From an uncultured archaeon (GTDB lineage Archaea; Halobacteriota; Methanosarcinia; Methanosarcinales; Methanoperedenaceae): 13,145 nt of DNA. Where the stretch lies: contig CABMIA010000134.1 in NCBI GenBank assembly GCA_902386085.1, positions 1 to 13,145 of the forward strand, in the 5' to 3' direction. Below are positions 7,008 through 12,583 of this stretch, piece after piece. The translations under genes and the position numbers were made by a program. The first letter of the stretch is position 1. Every line of letters begins with the position of its first letter. The notes under the pieces are model-generated. The model saw nothing but the letters and a program-made list of their open reading frames with translations, ran no database searches and was not told the DNA's origin.

Positions 7008-7685
7008 CTATGCCAGCAGTACGGATATTATACCGGTCAGAAATATTGCATCAAAAGTGCCCGCTCCTCCTATAGAAACCACTGGTACTCCCATCTCTGG
7101 TATTCTTTTCAGGTTTAGTATATCGATACCAATAAGGCATCCGAGAGTACCCGAGACGTAAGCTATTACCGGAGCATTTTGAGGAGAAATAATAAGAGCC
7201 ATAGCGGTAGCCAGAATCGGTGGGAGCAACGCATGAATTGCGATCCCTGAACCCTTCTTAGGTCTCGCCATTTTATGTATAAGGATTGTCATAACCAATA
7301 TCCCTATCAACGCATCAACCAGGCTTACCTTTATGGACAGAAATACAGACATTATTACCGGAATTACAGCTCCTCCAAGATTAATTGCTATGATTGTGTT
7401 ATCTTTAATCTCCTTGGGAGAAGATGTATAACTAAAAAAAAGATAATCAATCTTCTGGCCTGATATCACGGGCACGCGCGAGATGACTTTCTTGACAGGT
7501 ATGTTCACATAGCCGCCAAGTAGTGAGAAGAAAAGGAAATAGATAGAATACTCGGGAGGAAAGCCCAGCTTCCTGAAAGCCATGCCAAAGAGATTTATGC
7601 TTATCAATATGAATAGCACAACGAGCAGAAAAAATAGTAAAACAATAATTGAAGCTTTAATCCTTGGGTAAACCTGGAGGAGCAT
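7008..7685 (-). CDS. DUF1614 family integral membrane protein
   Basis: A 225-residue protein with about six to seven hydrophobic segments, of full length for the family. Conserved glycine-rich blocks typical of DUF1614 are visible: LLGGYVNIPV (55-64), INLGGAVIPV (101-110), GIAIHALLPP (147-156), AYVSGTLGCLIGIDILNL (175-192) and SIGGAGTFDAIFLTGI (204-219). The repeated GG and the late Asp residues in membrane segments are compatible with an ion or small-solute transport role, but the family has no established function. No ribosome binding site precedes the ATG. A TATA-like tract lies only about 15-28 bases upstream, so the mRNA is probably leaderless. The gene is flanked by an IS630 remnant downstream and a stress-protein gene upstream on the same strand, separated by 100 bases. 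Confidence 0.85.
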   Translation of the reverse strand: MLLQVYPRIKASIIVLLFFLLVVLFILISINLFGMAFRKLGFPPEYSIYFLFFSLLGGYVNIPVKKVISRVPVISGQKIDYLFFSYTSSPKEIKDNTIIAINLGGAVIPVIMSVFLSIKVSLVDALIGILVMTILIHKMARPKKGSGIAIHALLPPILATAMALIISPQNAPVIAYVSGTLGCLIGIDILNLKRIPEMGVPVVSIGGAGTFDAIFLTGIISVLLA

Positions 7686-7699
7686 CTGAGTTAAGATGA

Positions 7700-7713
7700 A
7701 TATTTATATATAT
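7700..7713 (-). promoter_or_regulatory. TATA box for a leaderless DUF1614 transcript
   Basis: On the minus strand the tract reads ATATATATAAATAT, centred about 21 bases before the ATG at 7685. In archaea transcription starts about 22-27 bases after the TATA centre, which puts the start at or next to the ATG. This agrees with the lack of any GGAGG-like site there. A second weaker AT box lies near 7731-7740. Confidence 0.45.
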
Positions 7714-7784
7714 CGATAATAATCCCGCTATTAAATATAAATGAAATCAAACTACTTGATCTCATTCACTGTTAAAATTAGCCA

Positions 7785-8651
7785 TTAACTCATCTTAGCT
7801 CTCACAACAAGAACAGGTCTCTTTGTATTTTTGACCACATCAAAGGTCGTGTCACCTAATAATAGTTCTTTGAACCAACCTTTTCCATGAGAACTCATCG
7901 CTATCAACGAGGCATCTTCATCCTCGGCAACGGAGCAAATTTCTTCTGCCGGGCTTCCCACACGGACGTAATCTTTCACTTTAAAATCCGCCCCGTCAAG
8001 TTTATCCTTGATGACCTCAAGCTTCTTTTTTGCCTCCCGAACATTAGTCTCTATCTCTTCCTCGGTTTCGCCTTTGGTGACAACGTGCACGAGTCCGATT
8101 TCTTCGACCCCTTTCAGATCTTTTACAAAGGATAACGCATCTTCCGCTGGTTCGGAGAAATCAGTTGGGTAAAGAACTTTTGAAAAGATTTTCTCGCAGA
8201 ACTTTTCTAATTTTTCACCTTCAAGAGTATCCACCAATTTATAACGCATTAACAAAACATCTGTTTTCGCGTGGCGCATTACAGCAAGGGGAACGCTTCC
8301 AAGAAGCAAGCCTTTAATCAGGCTTTTCCCGTGAGCGTTCATTACGATTAAAGAAACATTTTCTTTATCAGCAGTTTCCAGGATAGATTCCGGTATACTA
8401 CCATACGTTATTATATCAACTTTTGTGGTTACATCCAATCCGAGACTTTCAAGGTACTCTTTATGTTCTTCCAGGCGAAGTTTTGCATCCTCGACATGCG
8501 GTCCATGAATCCAGCCGTGCTTTGAAGGATGCGTTGCATCAACCACATGCAAAAGCACAACCTCTTTTACACCGGGAATCTCACCAATACACTCAAGAGT
8601 CTTATGCGCATCCGCTGAAAAATCTGTTGGAAATAGAACTTTATTGAACAT
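7785..8651 (-). CDS. Tandem universal stress protein (two UspA domains)
   Basis: A 288-residue cytoplasmic protein with two Usp folds, at about 2-136 and 156-284, each opening with KVL(F/Y)PTDFS. Each domain keeps the nucleotide-binding loop in part. Domain 1 has NAHG (105-108), nine residues, then GS (118-119). Domain 2 has SSHG (253-256), nine residues, then GD (266-267). The usual pattern is G-x2-G-x9-G-S/T, so the first Gly is changed in both and domain 2 has Asp where the phosphate-contacting Ser/Thr should be. Domain 1 is the better ATP-binding candidate. Such proteins bind ATP or dimerise and help cells survive stress; the exact target is unknown. The start is supported by GGGATGAT at 8655-8662, and a TATA-like box follows upstream. 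Neighbours on both sides are membrane transport-type proteins on the same strand. Confidence 0.93.
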   Translation of the reverse strand: MFNKVLFPTDFSADAHKTLECIGEIPGVKEVVLLHVVDATHPSKHGWIHGPHVEDAKLRLEEHKEYLESLGLDVTTKVDIITYGSIPESILETADKENVSLIVMNAHGKSLIKGLLLGSVPLAVMRHAKTDVLLMRYKLVDTLEGEKLEKFCEKIFSKVLYPTDFSEPAEDALSFVKDLKGVEEIGLVHVVTKGETEEEIETNVREAKKKLEVIKDKLDGADFKVKDYVRVGSPAEEICSVAEDEDASLIAMSSHGKGWFKELLLGDTTFDVVKNTKRPVLVVRAKMS

Positions 8652-8682
8652 TTTATCATCCCATAAATGGTTATTTCTAATT

Positions 8683-8692
8683 CCTTATATTT
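8683..8692 (-). promoter_or_regulatory. Candidate TATA box of the universal stress protein gene
   Basis: The minus strand reads AAATATAAGG, about 32-41 bases before the ATG. Initiation about 25 bases further on would leave a leader of roughly 12-15 bases containing the GGGATGAT ribosome binding site. Confidence 0.4.
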
Positions 8693-8754
8693 CAATCTAC
8701 TGTTTTTAAACCTACATAATCCTTAATTTCCTGAAATATCTTTATTTAAATTCC

Positions 8755-8814
8755 GGTTAGGCACCATCTAAATTTTATCTTTGGCACTTGATTTAATTTT
8801 AATGATGCCTAACC
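8755..8814. repeat. 13-bp inverted repeat with 34-bp AT-rich spacer
   Basis: GGTTAGGCACCAT (8755-8767) pairs with ATGATGCCTAACC (8802-8814) with one mismatch. The spacer carries a further GGCAC (8783-8787). It lies between the 3' end of the DUF1646/microprotein unit and the promoter of the stress-protein gene. It could be a hairpin at the end of the former, preceded on the minus strand by a T-rich tract (8818-8836), or an operator upstream of the latter. It is the only ordered structure in the 8693-8844 gap. Confidence 0.55.
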
Positions 8815-8817
8815 TTT

Positions 8818-8836
8818 AGAAAAAATAAAAATATTA
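8818..8836 (-). terminator. T-rich tract after the DUF1646 / microprotein unit
   Basis: On the minus strand this stretch contains T5 and T6 runs just past the 33-codon gene and before the 8755-8814 inverted repeat. T-rich tracts are the usual archaeal termination signal; no experiment supports this one. Confidence 0.35.
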
Positions 8837-8844
8837 TATAATAG

Positions 8845-8946
8845 TCATGCTATCATCAATACTGCAACAAGTAAGCCTATAATTACGAATACTGTTCCTA
8901 TTCCAAAGTTCCTGATTTTCTCCTTATTGATTAACTCCATTTTCAT
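8845..8946 (-). CDS. 33-residue single-TM microprotein
   Basis: A short gene on the minus strand: ATG at 8946-8944, stop TGA at 8847-8845. The product begins with a charged segment (MKMELINKEKIRN) and continues as one hydrophobic helix to the C-terminus (IGTVFVIIGLLVAVLMIA). A GAGG lies 7-8 bases before the ATG and overlaps the TAG stop of the 38-codon frame upstream, so translation of the two is likely coupled. I do not recognise a family. Its size and topology resemble small membrane proteins that modulate a transporter; a partnership with the DUF1646 protein encoded upstream in the same direction is inference. The coding call rests on the ribosome binding site, the clean TM pattern and the context. 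Confidence 0.55.
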   Translation of the reverse strand: MKMELINKEKIRNFGIGTVFVIIGLLVAVLMIA

Positions 8947-8956
8947 GTTTTGTCCT

Positions 8957-9073
8957 CTATGTGGTTCTCATATATCTCGGGAAACCGGGCCTCATATCTA
9001 TAGGTATGGGAGAATCCATCTCCCACATGCCTTCTGCCATCATAACCACGTGCTCACATTGTTTGCATTTCAT
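8957..9073 (-). CDS. 38-residue CxxC microprotein downstream of the DUF1646 gene
   Basis: ATG at 9073-9071, TAG at 8959-8957 on the minus strand. The product starts MKCKQCEH, a CxxC-His cluster that could bind a metal or form a disulfide. It continues with a Met-rich stretch (VVMMAEGMWEMD) and a Pro/Arg-rich tail (MRPGFPRYM). There is no hydrophobic helix. It lies 24 bases after the DUF1646 stop and ends 10 bases before the 33-codon gene. Its own ribosome binding site is weak, so it may depend on coupling to the gene upstream. No family is recognised. Coding is less certain than for the 33-residue neighbour, but the codon pattern and the way its stop sits in the next ribosome binding site favour it. 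Confidence 0.45.
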   Translation of the reverse strand: MKCKQCEHVVMMAEGMWEMDSPIPIDMRPGFPRYMRTT

Positions 9074-9097
9074 TATTATCTTAGTATTACCAGCTTA

Positions 9098-10237
9098 TTA
9101 TGATATATAGCTCGGCCCATAAAGAATTATGAAATATACCAGCATAGTTCCCACGCCAAGTGGAATTCCAAGTCTTGCCCATTCTTTGCTTGTAATCCCT
9201 AGCTTGTTGGCAGAAATGATGTTCGGTATATTGCCGGGTATGAGCATACCGCCTGATACCAGCAATCCCATCAGTACGCTTTTAATCTTGATTGTCGGAT
9301 CAAACGTGCCGGGTATAATCATGGAGGGGTCAACTTCAGCCGCGGCCAAAGTGGCATTATCCAGGATAGCAGAAACTATGTTCGCCCAGTAAAGGGATTC
9401 TCCCGCAATCTTGGTTACATACCACTCAATAATCGGGGTGAAGCCCGTTCCGAGTAAGACAAGAGCCATCACGAATACATATACCTTTATTCCTCTGACG
9501 ATCACATCTCCAATATTCTCATGATCCTCGGTTGTCATTTCGATCCCTTCCTTTACCTCTCTTTTTTCTTTTTTAGAGGCAAAGAAAATACCTATTATAC
9601 CGAATGCTATCACACCTGGTATTATGAATATGCCAAGCAGCCTTAGCAGGTAGAAGAAGTCCTCCTTCAGCTTGGTTTTTATCACTATGGTAGATAGAGG
9701 CTCACCGATCGGGGTCAGTGCAGCCCCAAGTCCGATGGCAAAGCAGGCAATTATTGTAAGATTCACCATCGTCTTGCGACTGAGCTGCAACGTGCTAATC
9801 ATTTCAACGAGCAAGAGTGAAGCAATAATTGCTGTGATTACGCTTGATAGCAAACCAAGAACCACAATTATTGCAAAGACCACTATCTTCAGCGGAATCT
9901 TTGTCTGTATTCTCTGCATAATTGCCCGGATGTGCCCTCGGCCGTAATGAAAAAAAAGTCCTGCAAATAGCACGGCGAGGGTAATTTCTATAGGGTCGAT
10001 CAGCACTTTTTCGACAAGTTGCAGGTTCCAGTTGGGTAAAGATTCCACCGGATCTATGCCGGGATTAGATGATGCTTTAAGGAAGACAGAATTGATCGTT
10101 ATTGCCACGACACCCATTGAAAAAAGGAATATCTCAAGATTGTGTTCTATTTTTTTGACCAGAAAAGGGCCTAATAGAACTATCAGGAATATGGCAAACA
10201 ATCCAGATGCGACTGTTGAACTATACTCCAGGGTCAT
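9098..10237 (-). CDS. DUF1646 family, putative cation transporter of the ion-transporter superfamily
   Basis: A 379-residue integral membrane protein with about ten hydrophobic segments, full length for DUF1646. Key blocks are IGLGAALTPIGEPLSTIV (168-185), ILDNATLAAAE (291-301) and GGMLIPGNIPNIISA (329-343). The first and last resemble the two half-helix hairpins (TPxGxP and GN.PN) that form the substrate site in the NhaD/ArsB/CitT-type ion-transporter fold. D293 and N294 in the middle block recall the DN pair of NhaD antiporters. It probably moves a cation such as Na+ in exchange for protons; the substrate is not known. A charged cytoplasmic loop (about 221-243, KKEKREVKEG) splits the halves. 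The ATG at 10237 follows AGAGGT. Two microprotein frames follow directly downstream on the same strand, and mtrD lies upstream. Confidence 0.88.
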   Translation of the reverse strand: MTLEYSSTVASGLFAIFLIVLLGPFLVKKIEHNLEIFLFSMGVVAITINSVFLKASSNPGIDPVESLPNWNLQLVEKVLIDPIEITLAVLFAGLFFHYGRGHIRAIMQRIQTKIPLKIVVFAIIVVLGLLSSVITAIIASLLLVEMISTLQLSRKTMVNLTIIACFAIGLGAALTPIGEPLSTIVIKTKLKEDFFYLLRLLGIFIIPGVIAFGIIGIFFASKKEKREVKEGIEMTTEDHENIGDVIVRGIKVYVFVMALVLLGTGFTPIIEWYVTKIAGESLYWANIVSAILDNATLAAAEVDPSMIIPGTFDPTIKIKSVLMGLLVSGGMLIPGNIPNIISANKLGITSKEWARLGIPLGVGTMLVYFIILYGPSYIS

Positions 10238-10292
10238 TGTACCTCTTTACTGATTGTTTTTTGATACTGCCAAAATTAATTATTATTTTTCT

Positions 10293-10302
10293 CATATATT
10301 TA
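10293..10302 (-). promoter_or_regulatory. Candidate TATA box of the DUF1646 gene
   Basis: TAAATATATG on the minus strand, 56-65 bases before the ATG, is followed by another AT-rich stretch (10273-10290). Its presence suggests that the transporter is not simply read through from mtrD, 137 bases upstream. Confidence 0.4.
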
Positions 10303-10374
10303 CCCCTGCTGAATGGAAATGAAGAGGCGTGAACTCTGACTCCTCCGATGTTATTTCTTTTTGATCAACCAGAA

Positions 10375-11106
10375 TTACATTCCCATTGCAACCACTATTG
10401 CCACTGCACCCAGAACCAGGCTCACAAAAAAGCTTGTGATGGCATCCTTCGGAAGAACGCGCCTGAACTTTGGGTCATGAAAACCTTCAATTGTTCCGCC
10501 CACGCCATAGGATGGAACAACAGCATTAACATAGAAAACACCCATTGTAAATATGCCCGCTATTGCAACTGCGCTTGTTGTACTGATCAACTGACTGTAT
10601 AAACCTACCAGGACATAATAAATAAGAGCTCCGCCTGTTCCGCCAAGTGCCCCACCGATTATACCGCTCACATAACATACAGTTGGAATCCCCTGCCCTT
10701 GCGTTCCTTTGGACATATAGATATCCTGGCGTTCGCCCGTTATGGGATCTTTTTTAATCTGAGCCGATGCAAATGGCACTCCAACACCATAACCATATAC
10801 TAAATTTCCTGCAAGCATTGTACTTGCTATCATTATCATCGAACCTACAGCTCCAGCAGTCAATACCAAAGCTATTGTTGCTTCGGGAGCATTTGCATAC
10901 ATATAAGCCGCTGTTATCAAGCCCACAAGCCCCGATCCTGCGGCAAGTTCCACCGTACCTGTTCCTATACCGGTGGCCTGTGCCATTGCCGCTGGGGCAC
11001 CCCCTACAGGCACAAAGTGTACACCCAGACAAATAAGAGTACCGCTGATGGCTATTAAAAGAATATTTGTTAGTGTTGTAGGATCAAGTAAAGATATATC
11101 CACCAT
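10375..11106 (-). CDS. mtrD: Tetrahydromethanopterin S-methyltransferase subunit D (MtrD), outside an mtr operon
   Basis: MtrD is a membrane subunit of the Mtr complex, which transfers the methyl group from methyl-tetrahydromethanopterin to coenzyme M (reversed in methane oxidisers) and pumps Na+. The 243 residues are full length, with six or more hydrophobic segments. Diagnostic blocks are HFVPVGGAPAAMAQATG (30-46), GTGTVELAAG (48-57), NLVYGYGVGVPFASA (101-115), DPITG (120-124), GQGIPTVCYVSGIIGGALGG (137-156) and PSYGVGGTIEGFHDPKFRR (198-216). Nothing looks truncated. The oddity is context: MtrD normally sits between mtrE and mtrC in mtrEDCBAFGH, but here a 74-codon frame precedes it and a DUF1646 transporter follows. 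It may be a second, paralogous copy or a relocated sole copy. GGAGTGA lies 6-8 bases before the ATG. Transcription probably starts near 11365 from the repeated promoter module. Confidence 0.93.
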   Translation of the reverse strand: MVDISLLDPTTLTNILLIAISGTLICLGVHFVPVGGAPAAMAQATGIGTGTVELAAGSGLVGLITAAYMYANAPEATIALVLTAGAVGSMIMIASTMLAGNLVYGYGVGVPFASAQIKKDPITGERQDIYMSKGTQGQGIPTVCYVSGIIGGALGGTGGALIYYVLVGLYSQLISTTSAVAIAGIFTMGVFYVNAVVPSYGVGGTIEGFHDPKFRRVLPKDAITSFFVSLVLGAVAIVVAMGM

Positions 11107-11308
11107 TGTATCTCACTCCTTTTTTTCCTATTTTTAATGTATCCCCTTCAGTTTTGGTTTCATTCCAAATACCTAATAACATGGGAAAACTATCGAAATT
11201 TCTTTTTGTGAGTCCTCCATATTTTGCGCAGTCCCGGTCAATACCACTCATGAACCACGATTTGATATTTTTTAAGATCTGCCAAGAGAGGGTTACGCCA
11301 AATTCCAT
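11084..11308 (-). CDS. 74-residue protein of unknown function overlapping the mtrD start
   Basis: The ATG at 11308-11306 is preceded by a perfect GGAGG (11322-11318) at 9-base spacing, the strongest ribosome binding site in this half of the window. Longer upstream forms of the frame run through the promoter and are rejected. The product starts MEFGVTLSWQILKNIKSWFM, then has CAKYGGLTKRNFDSFPMLLG and a basic Gly-rich end (KIGKKGVRYNGG). There is one weakly hydrophobic stretch and no clear TM helix. I do not recognise it. It does not align convincingly with MtrE, which would be the normal neighbour. It overlaps mtrD by 23 bases, so it could couple translation of mtrD or act as a leader peptide. 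Coding is plausible but unproven. Confidence 0.45.
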   Translation of the reverse strand: MEFGVTLSWQILKNIKSWFMSGIDRDCAKYGGLTKRNFDSFPMLLGIWNETKTEGDTLKIGKKGVRYNGGYIFT

Positions 11309-11383
11309 TACCTTGTTCCTCCTTATTTTAAACTGAAACACAATATATGCTATGGTGAGCCAGTTTAAGGGACTATAAGTATC

Positions 11384-11425
11384 AAATGTTATAAATCTTT
11401 CTAATTTGTTACTATTTGTTATTAA
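11384..11425 (-). promoter_or_regulatory. Promoter module copy 1 (BRE/TATA with upstream tandem sites) for the mtrD unit
   Basis: On the minus strand this holds two direct AACAAAT sites ten bases apart, then GAAAGA (BRE-like) and TTTATAA (TATA box). Initiation would be near 11365, about 57 bases before the 74-codon frame. The same 42-base module, with five mismatches, recurs at 12479-12520 in the same orientation, so the upstream sites are probably bound by a shared regulator. Confidence 0.6.
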
Positions 11426-11561
11426 AACTGTTCTTCTCTCGGTATTTAAGTACGAATCACACATAGATAGATGATTCAAATGAGAAGCTTAAAATGATAG
11501 ATAGAAAAAGATATTATCTTGGAAAAGCAGTAAGATGACAAAAAAGAAGAAATAATAGAGC

Positions 11562-12083
11562 ATGAATAAAAAAGCCCTTTCTTATAAAAACCTGCGTATC
11601 CTGTTACTTATATTTGTAATTCTCGTTTCTTTTGCAGCCATAATCCCTTTTTCAACACAAAGTGAAATTCAAACAAATAAACCCTGTATGAATCTTGAAA
11701 GTGGTTCAAGGATAGAGCAGCAGCCCCAAGATGAAAACGTCAAGGATCAATCTAACTGCCTGACGGGTTCCAATATCCTGTTTAAATTATTTACTCTAGG
11801 AATAGTTAACATGGACGAGCTAACAATGTGGGTTCTGGGGGTAAATAGAAGACTGATTGTATTGAAAATGATGAATGAAAAAAAACTGATACAGGCATCT
11901 GATATAGCAGATTCGACTGAGAGATCATTGCAGAATATCAGCTATGCAATGCGAGAACTGGAAAAACAGGGGCTCGTCCAGTGCCTCACACCAGGTAAGC
12001 ATACGTGGAAGAAGTATATCATAACAGAAAAAGGAACAGAGGTATTTAAAAGCCTCAAGAAAAATCATCTTATTGGCAAATAA
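11562..12083 (+). CDS. Winged helix-turn-helix regulator with N-terminal hydrophobic segment
   Basis: A 173-residue frame. Residues 1-12 are basic and 13-31 form one hydrophobic helix (LLLIFVILVSFAAIIPF). Residues 32-83 are a polar linker with two Cys. From M84 a compact winged-helix domain follows: MDELTMWVLGVNRRLIVLKMM, then LIQASDIADSTERSLQNIS as the helix-turn-helix, AMRELEKQGLVQCLTP, KYIITEKG as the wing, and an EVFKSLKK end. This resembles MarR/ArsR-type archaeal regulators found in Methanosarcinales. The hydrophobic N-terminus would place the DNA-binding domain outside the cell if it acted as a signal anchor with N-in orientation. Either it inserts the other way, or a shorter 90-residue form from ATG 11811 is the real product. 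Neither start has a strong ribosome binding site. The gene is divergent from the mtrD unit and lies between the two promoter-module copies, so it may regulate both; that is inference. Confidence 0.82.
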   Translation: MNKKALSYKNLRILLLIFVILVSFAAIIPFSTQSEIQTNKPCMNLESGSRIEQQPQDENVKDQSNCLTGSNILFKLFTLGIVNMDELTMWVLGVNRRLIVLKMMNEKKLIQASDIADSTERSLQNISYAMRELEKQGLVQCLTPGKHTWKKYIITEKGTEVFKSLKKNHLIGK

Positions 12084-12091
12084 CGGATTTG

Positions 12092-12146
12092 AATATTGTT
12101 AAAGCTTACCTTATAAAACCTAAACAGGTCATATTATAACAATATT
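12092..12146. terminator. Perfect 10-bp inverted repeat between convergent genes
   Basis: AATATTGTTA (12092-12101) and TAACAATATT (12137-12146) flank a 35-base loop, just past the stop of the winged-helix gene and before the end of the minus-strand 36-codon gene. The position between convergent ends suggests a shared 3' structure or bidirectional terminator. The loop is long and the arms are AT-rich, so it could also be a binding site. Confidence 0.35.
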
Positions 12147-12169
12147 TGTCAAATTCATCAAATGTATAA

Positions 12170-12280
12170 TCAACCCCTGCATTTAAGCATTTTAATTCTC
12201 AATTCTATTACAAAATAGAATATTCCTGCCAATACAAAAAACATTGCAGGTCCGATAAACACTTCTATTGATTTGTCCAT
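12170..12280 (-). CDS. 36-residue single-TM microprotein
   Basis: The ATG at 12280-12278 is preceded on the minus strand by GAGGG at about 4-base spacing; the stop TGA is at 12172-12170. The product has a short acidic N-terminus (MDKSIEVF), one hydrophobic helix (IGPAMFFVLAGIFYFVI) and a basic, Cys-containing tail (ELRIKMLKCRG). The charge bias puts the C-terminus in the cytoplasm. I do not recognise a family. Promoter-module copy 2 lies about 200 bases upstream in the right orientation, which suggests co-regulation with the mtrD unit. The long leader between the two contains a strong ribosome-binding-like site without a start codon. Confidence 0.5.
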   Translation of the reverse strand: MDKSIEVFIGPAMFFVLAGIFYFVIELRIKMLKCRG

Positions 12281-12478
12281 AAACCCTCTAAATAAGATTT
12301 TAATCTATCCTACCATTATACTCTTTTTTCAGGTCTTTTTCTATACTATAATTTAGCTATCCCTGCGATTTCTTTTGGGATGAATAAAAATTCAGATTTC
12401 GTTTCGTCCTTTTTTAAAGATTAATCACCTCATAAACCAACGTGATTGGAAATATCCCTTGAATGAACAATAATTCCT
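12281..12478. other. Leader region between promoter module copy 2 and the 36-codon gene
   Basis: About 200 bases without an intact gene. On the minus strand GAGGTGAT (12431-12424) matches the 16S anti-SD well, but no ATG, GTG or TTG follows at a usable distance. About 14 bases later a frame reads KKDETKSEFLFIPKEIAGIA before a TAG. This may be a small gene that has lost its start, or a chance open frame in a structured leader. Confidence 0.3.
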
Positions 12479-12520
12479 AAATATTATAAATCTTTCTAAT
12501 TTGTGATAATTTGTCATTAA
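12479..12520 (-). promoter_or_regulatory. Promoter module copy 2 (BRE/TATA with upstream tandem sites)
   Basis: It has the same layout as the copy at 11384-11425. On the minus strand, GACAAAT and CACAAAT sites lie ten bases apart, followed by GAAAGA and TTTATAA, with only five differences over 42 bases. The expected start site is near 12460, reading toward the 36-codon gene and away from the antiporter gene. Confidence 0.55.
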
Positions 12521-12583
12521 TTATATTATAATTCATCTTTATTAGTATAAGTTGCAGAAGAATTGGACACATTATAATATTTA

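Noticed and set aside
11084..11308. The 74-codon frame as a degraded mtrE
   Set aside because: Only scattered residues agree with MtrE text, MtrE blocks are absent, and the TM pattern does not fit.
11309..11479. Upstream extension of the 74-codon frame to a 131-codon form
   Set aside because: The extension would run through the BRE/TATA module and past the expected start site; the GGAGG fixes the shorter start at 11308.
11384..12520. The 42-bp repeats as ends of a mobile element around the winged-helix gene
   Set aside because: They are direct rather than inverted copies, contain promoter elements at fixed spacing, and no transposase or target duplication is visible.
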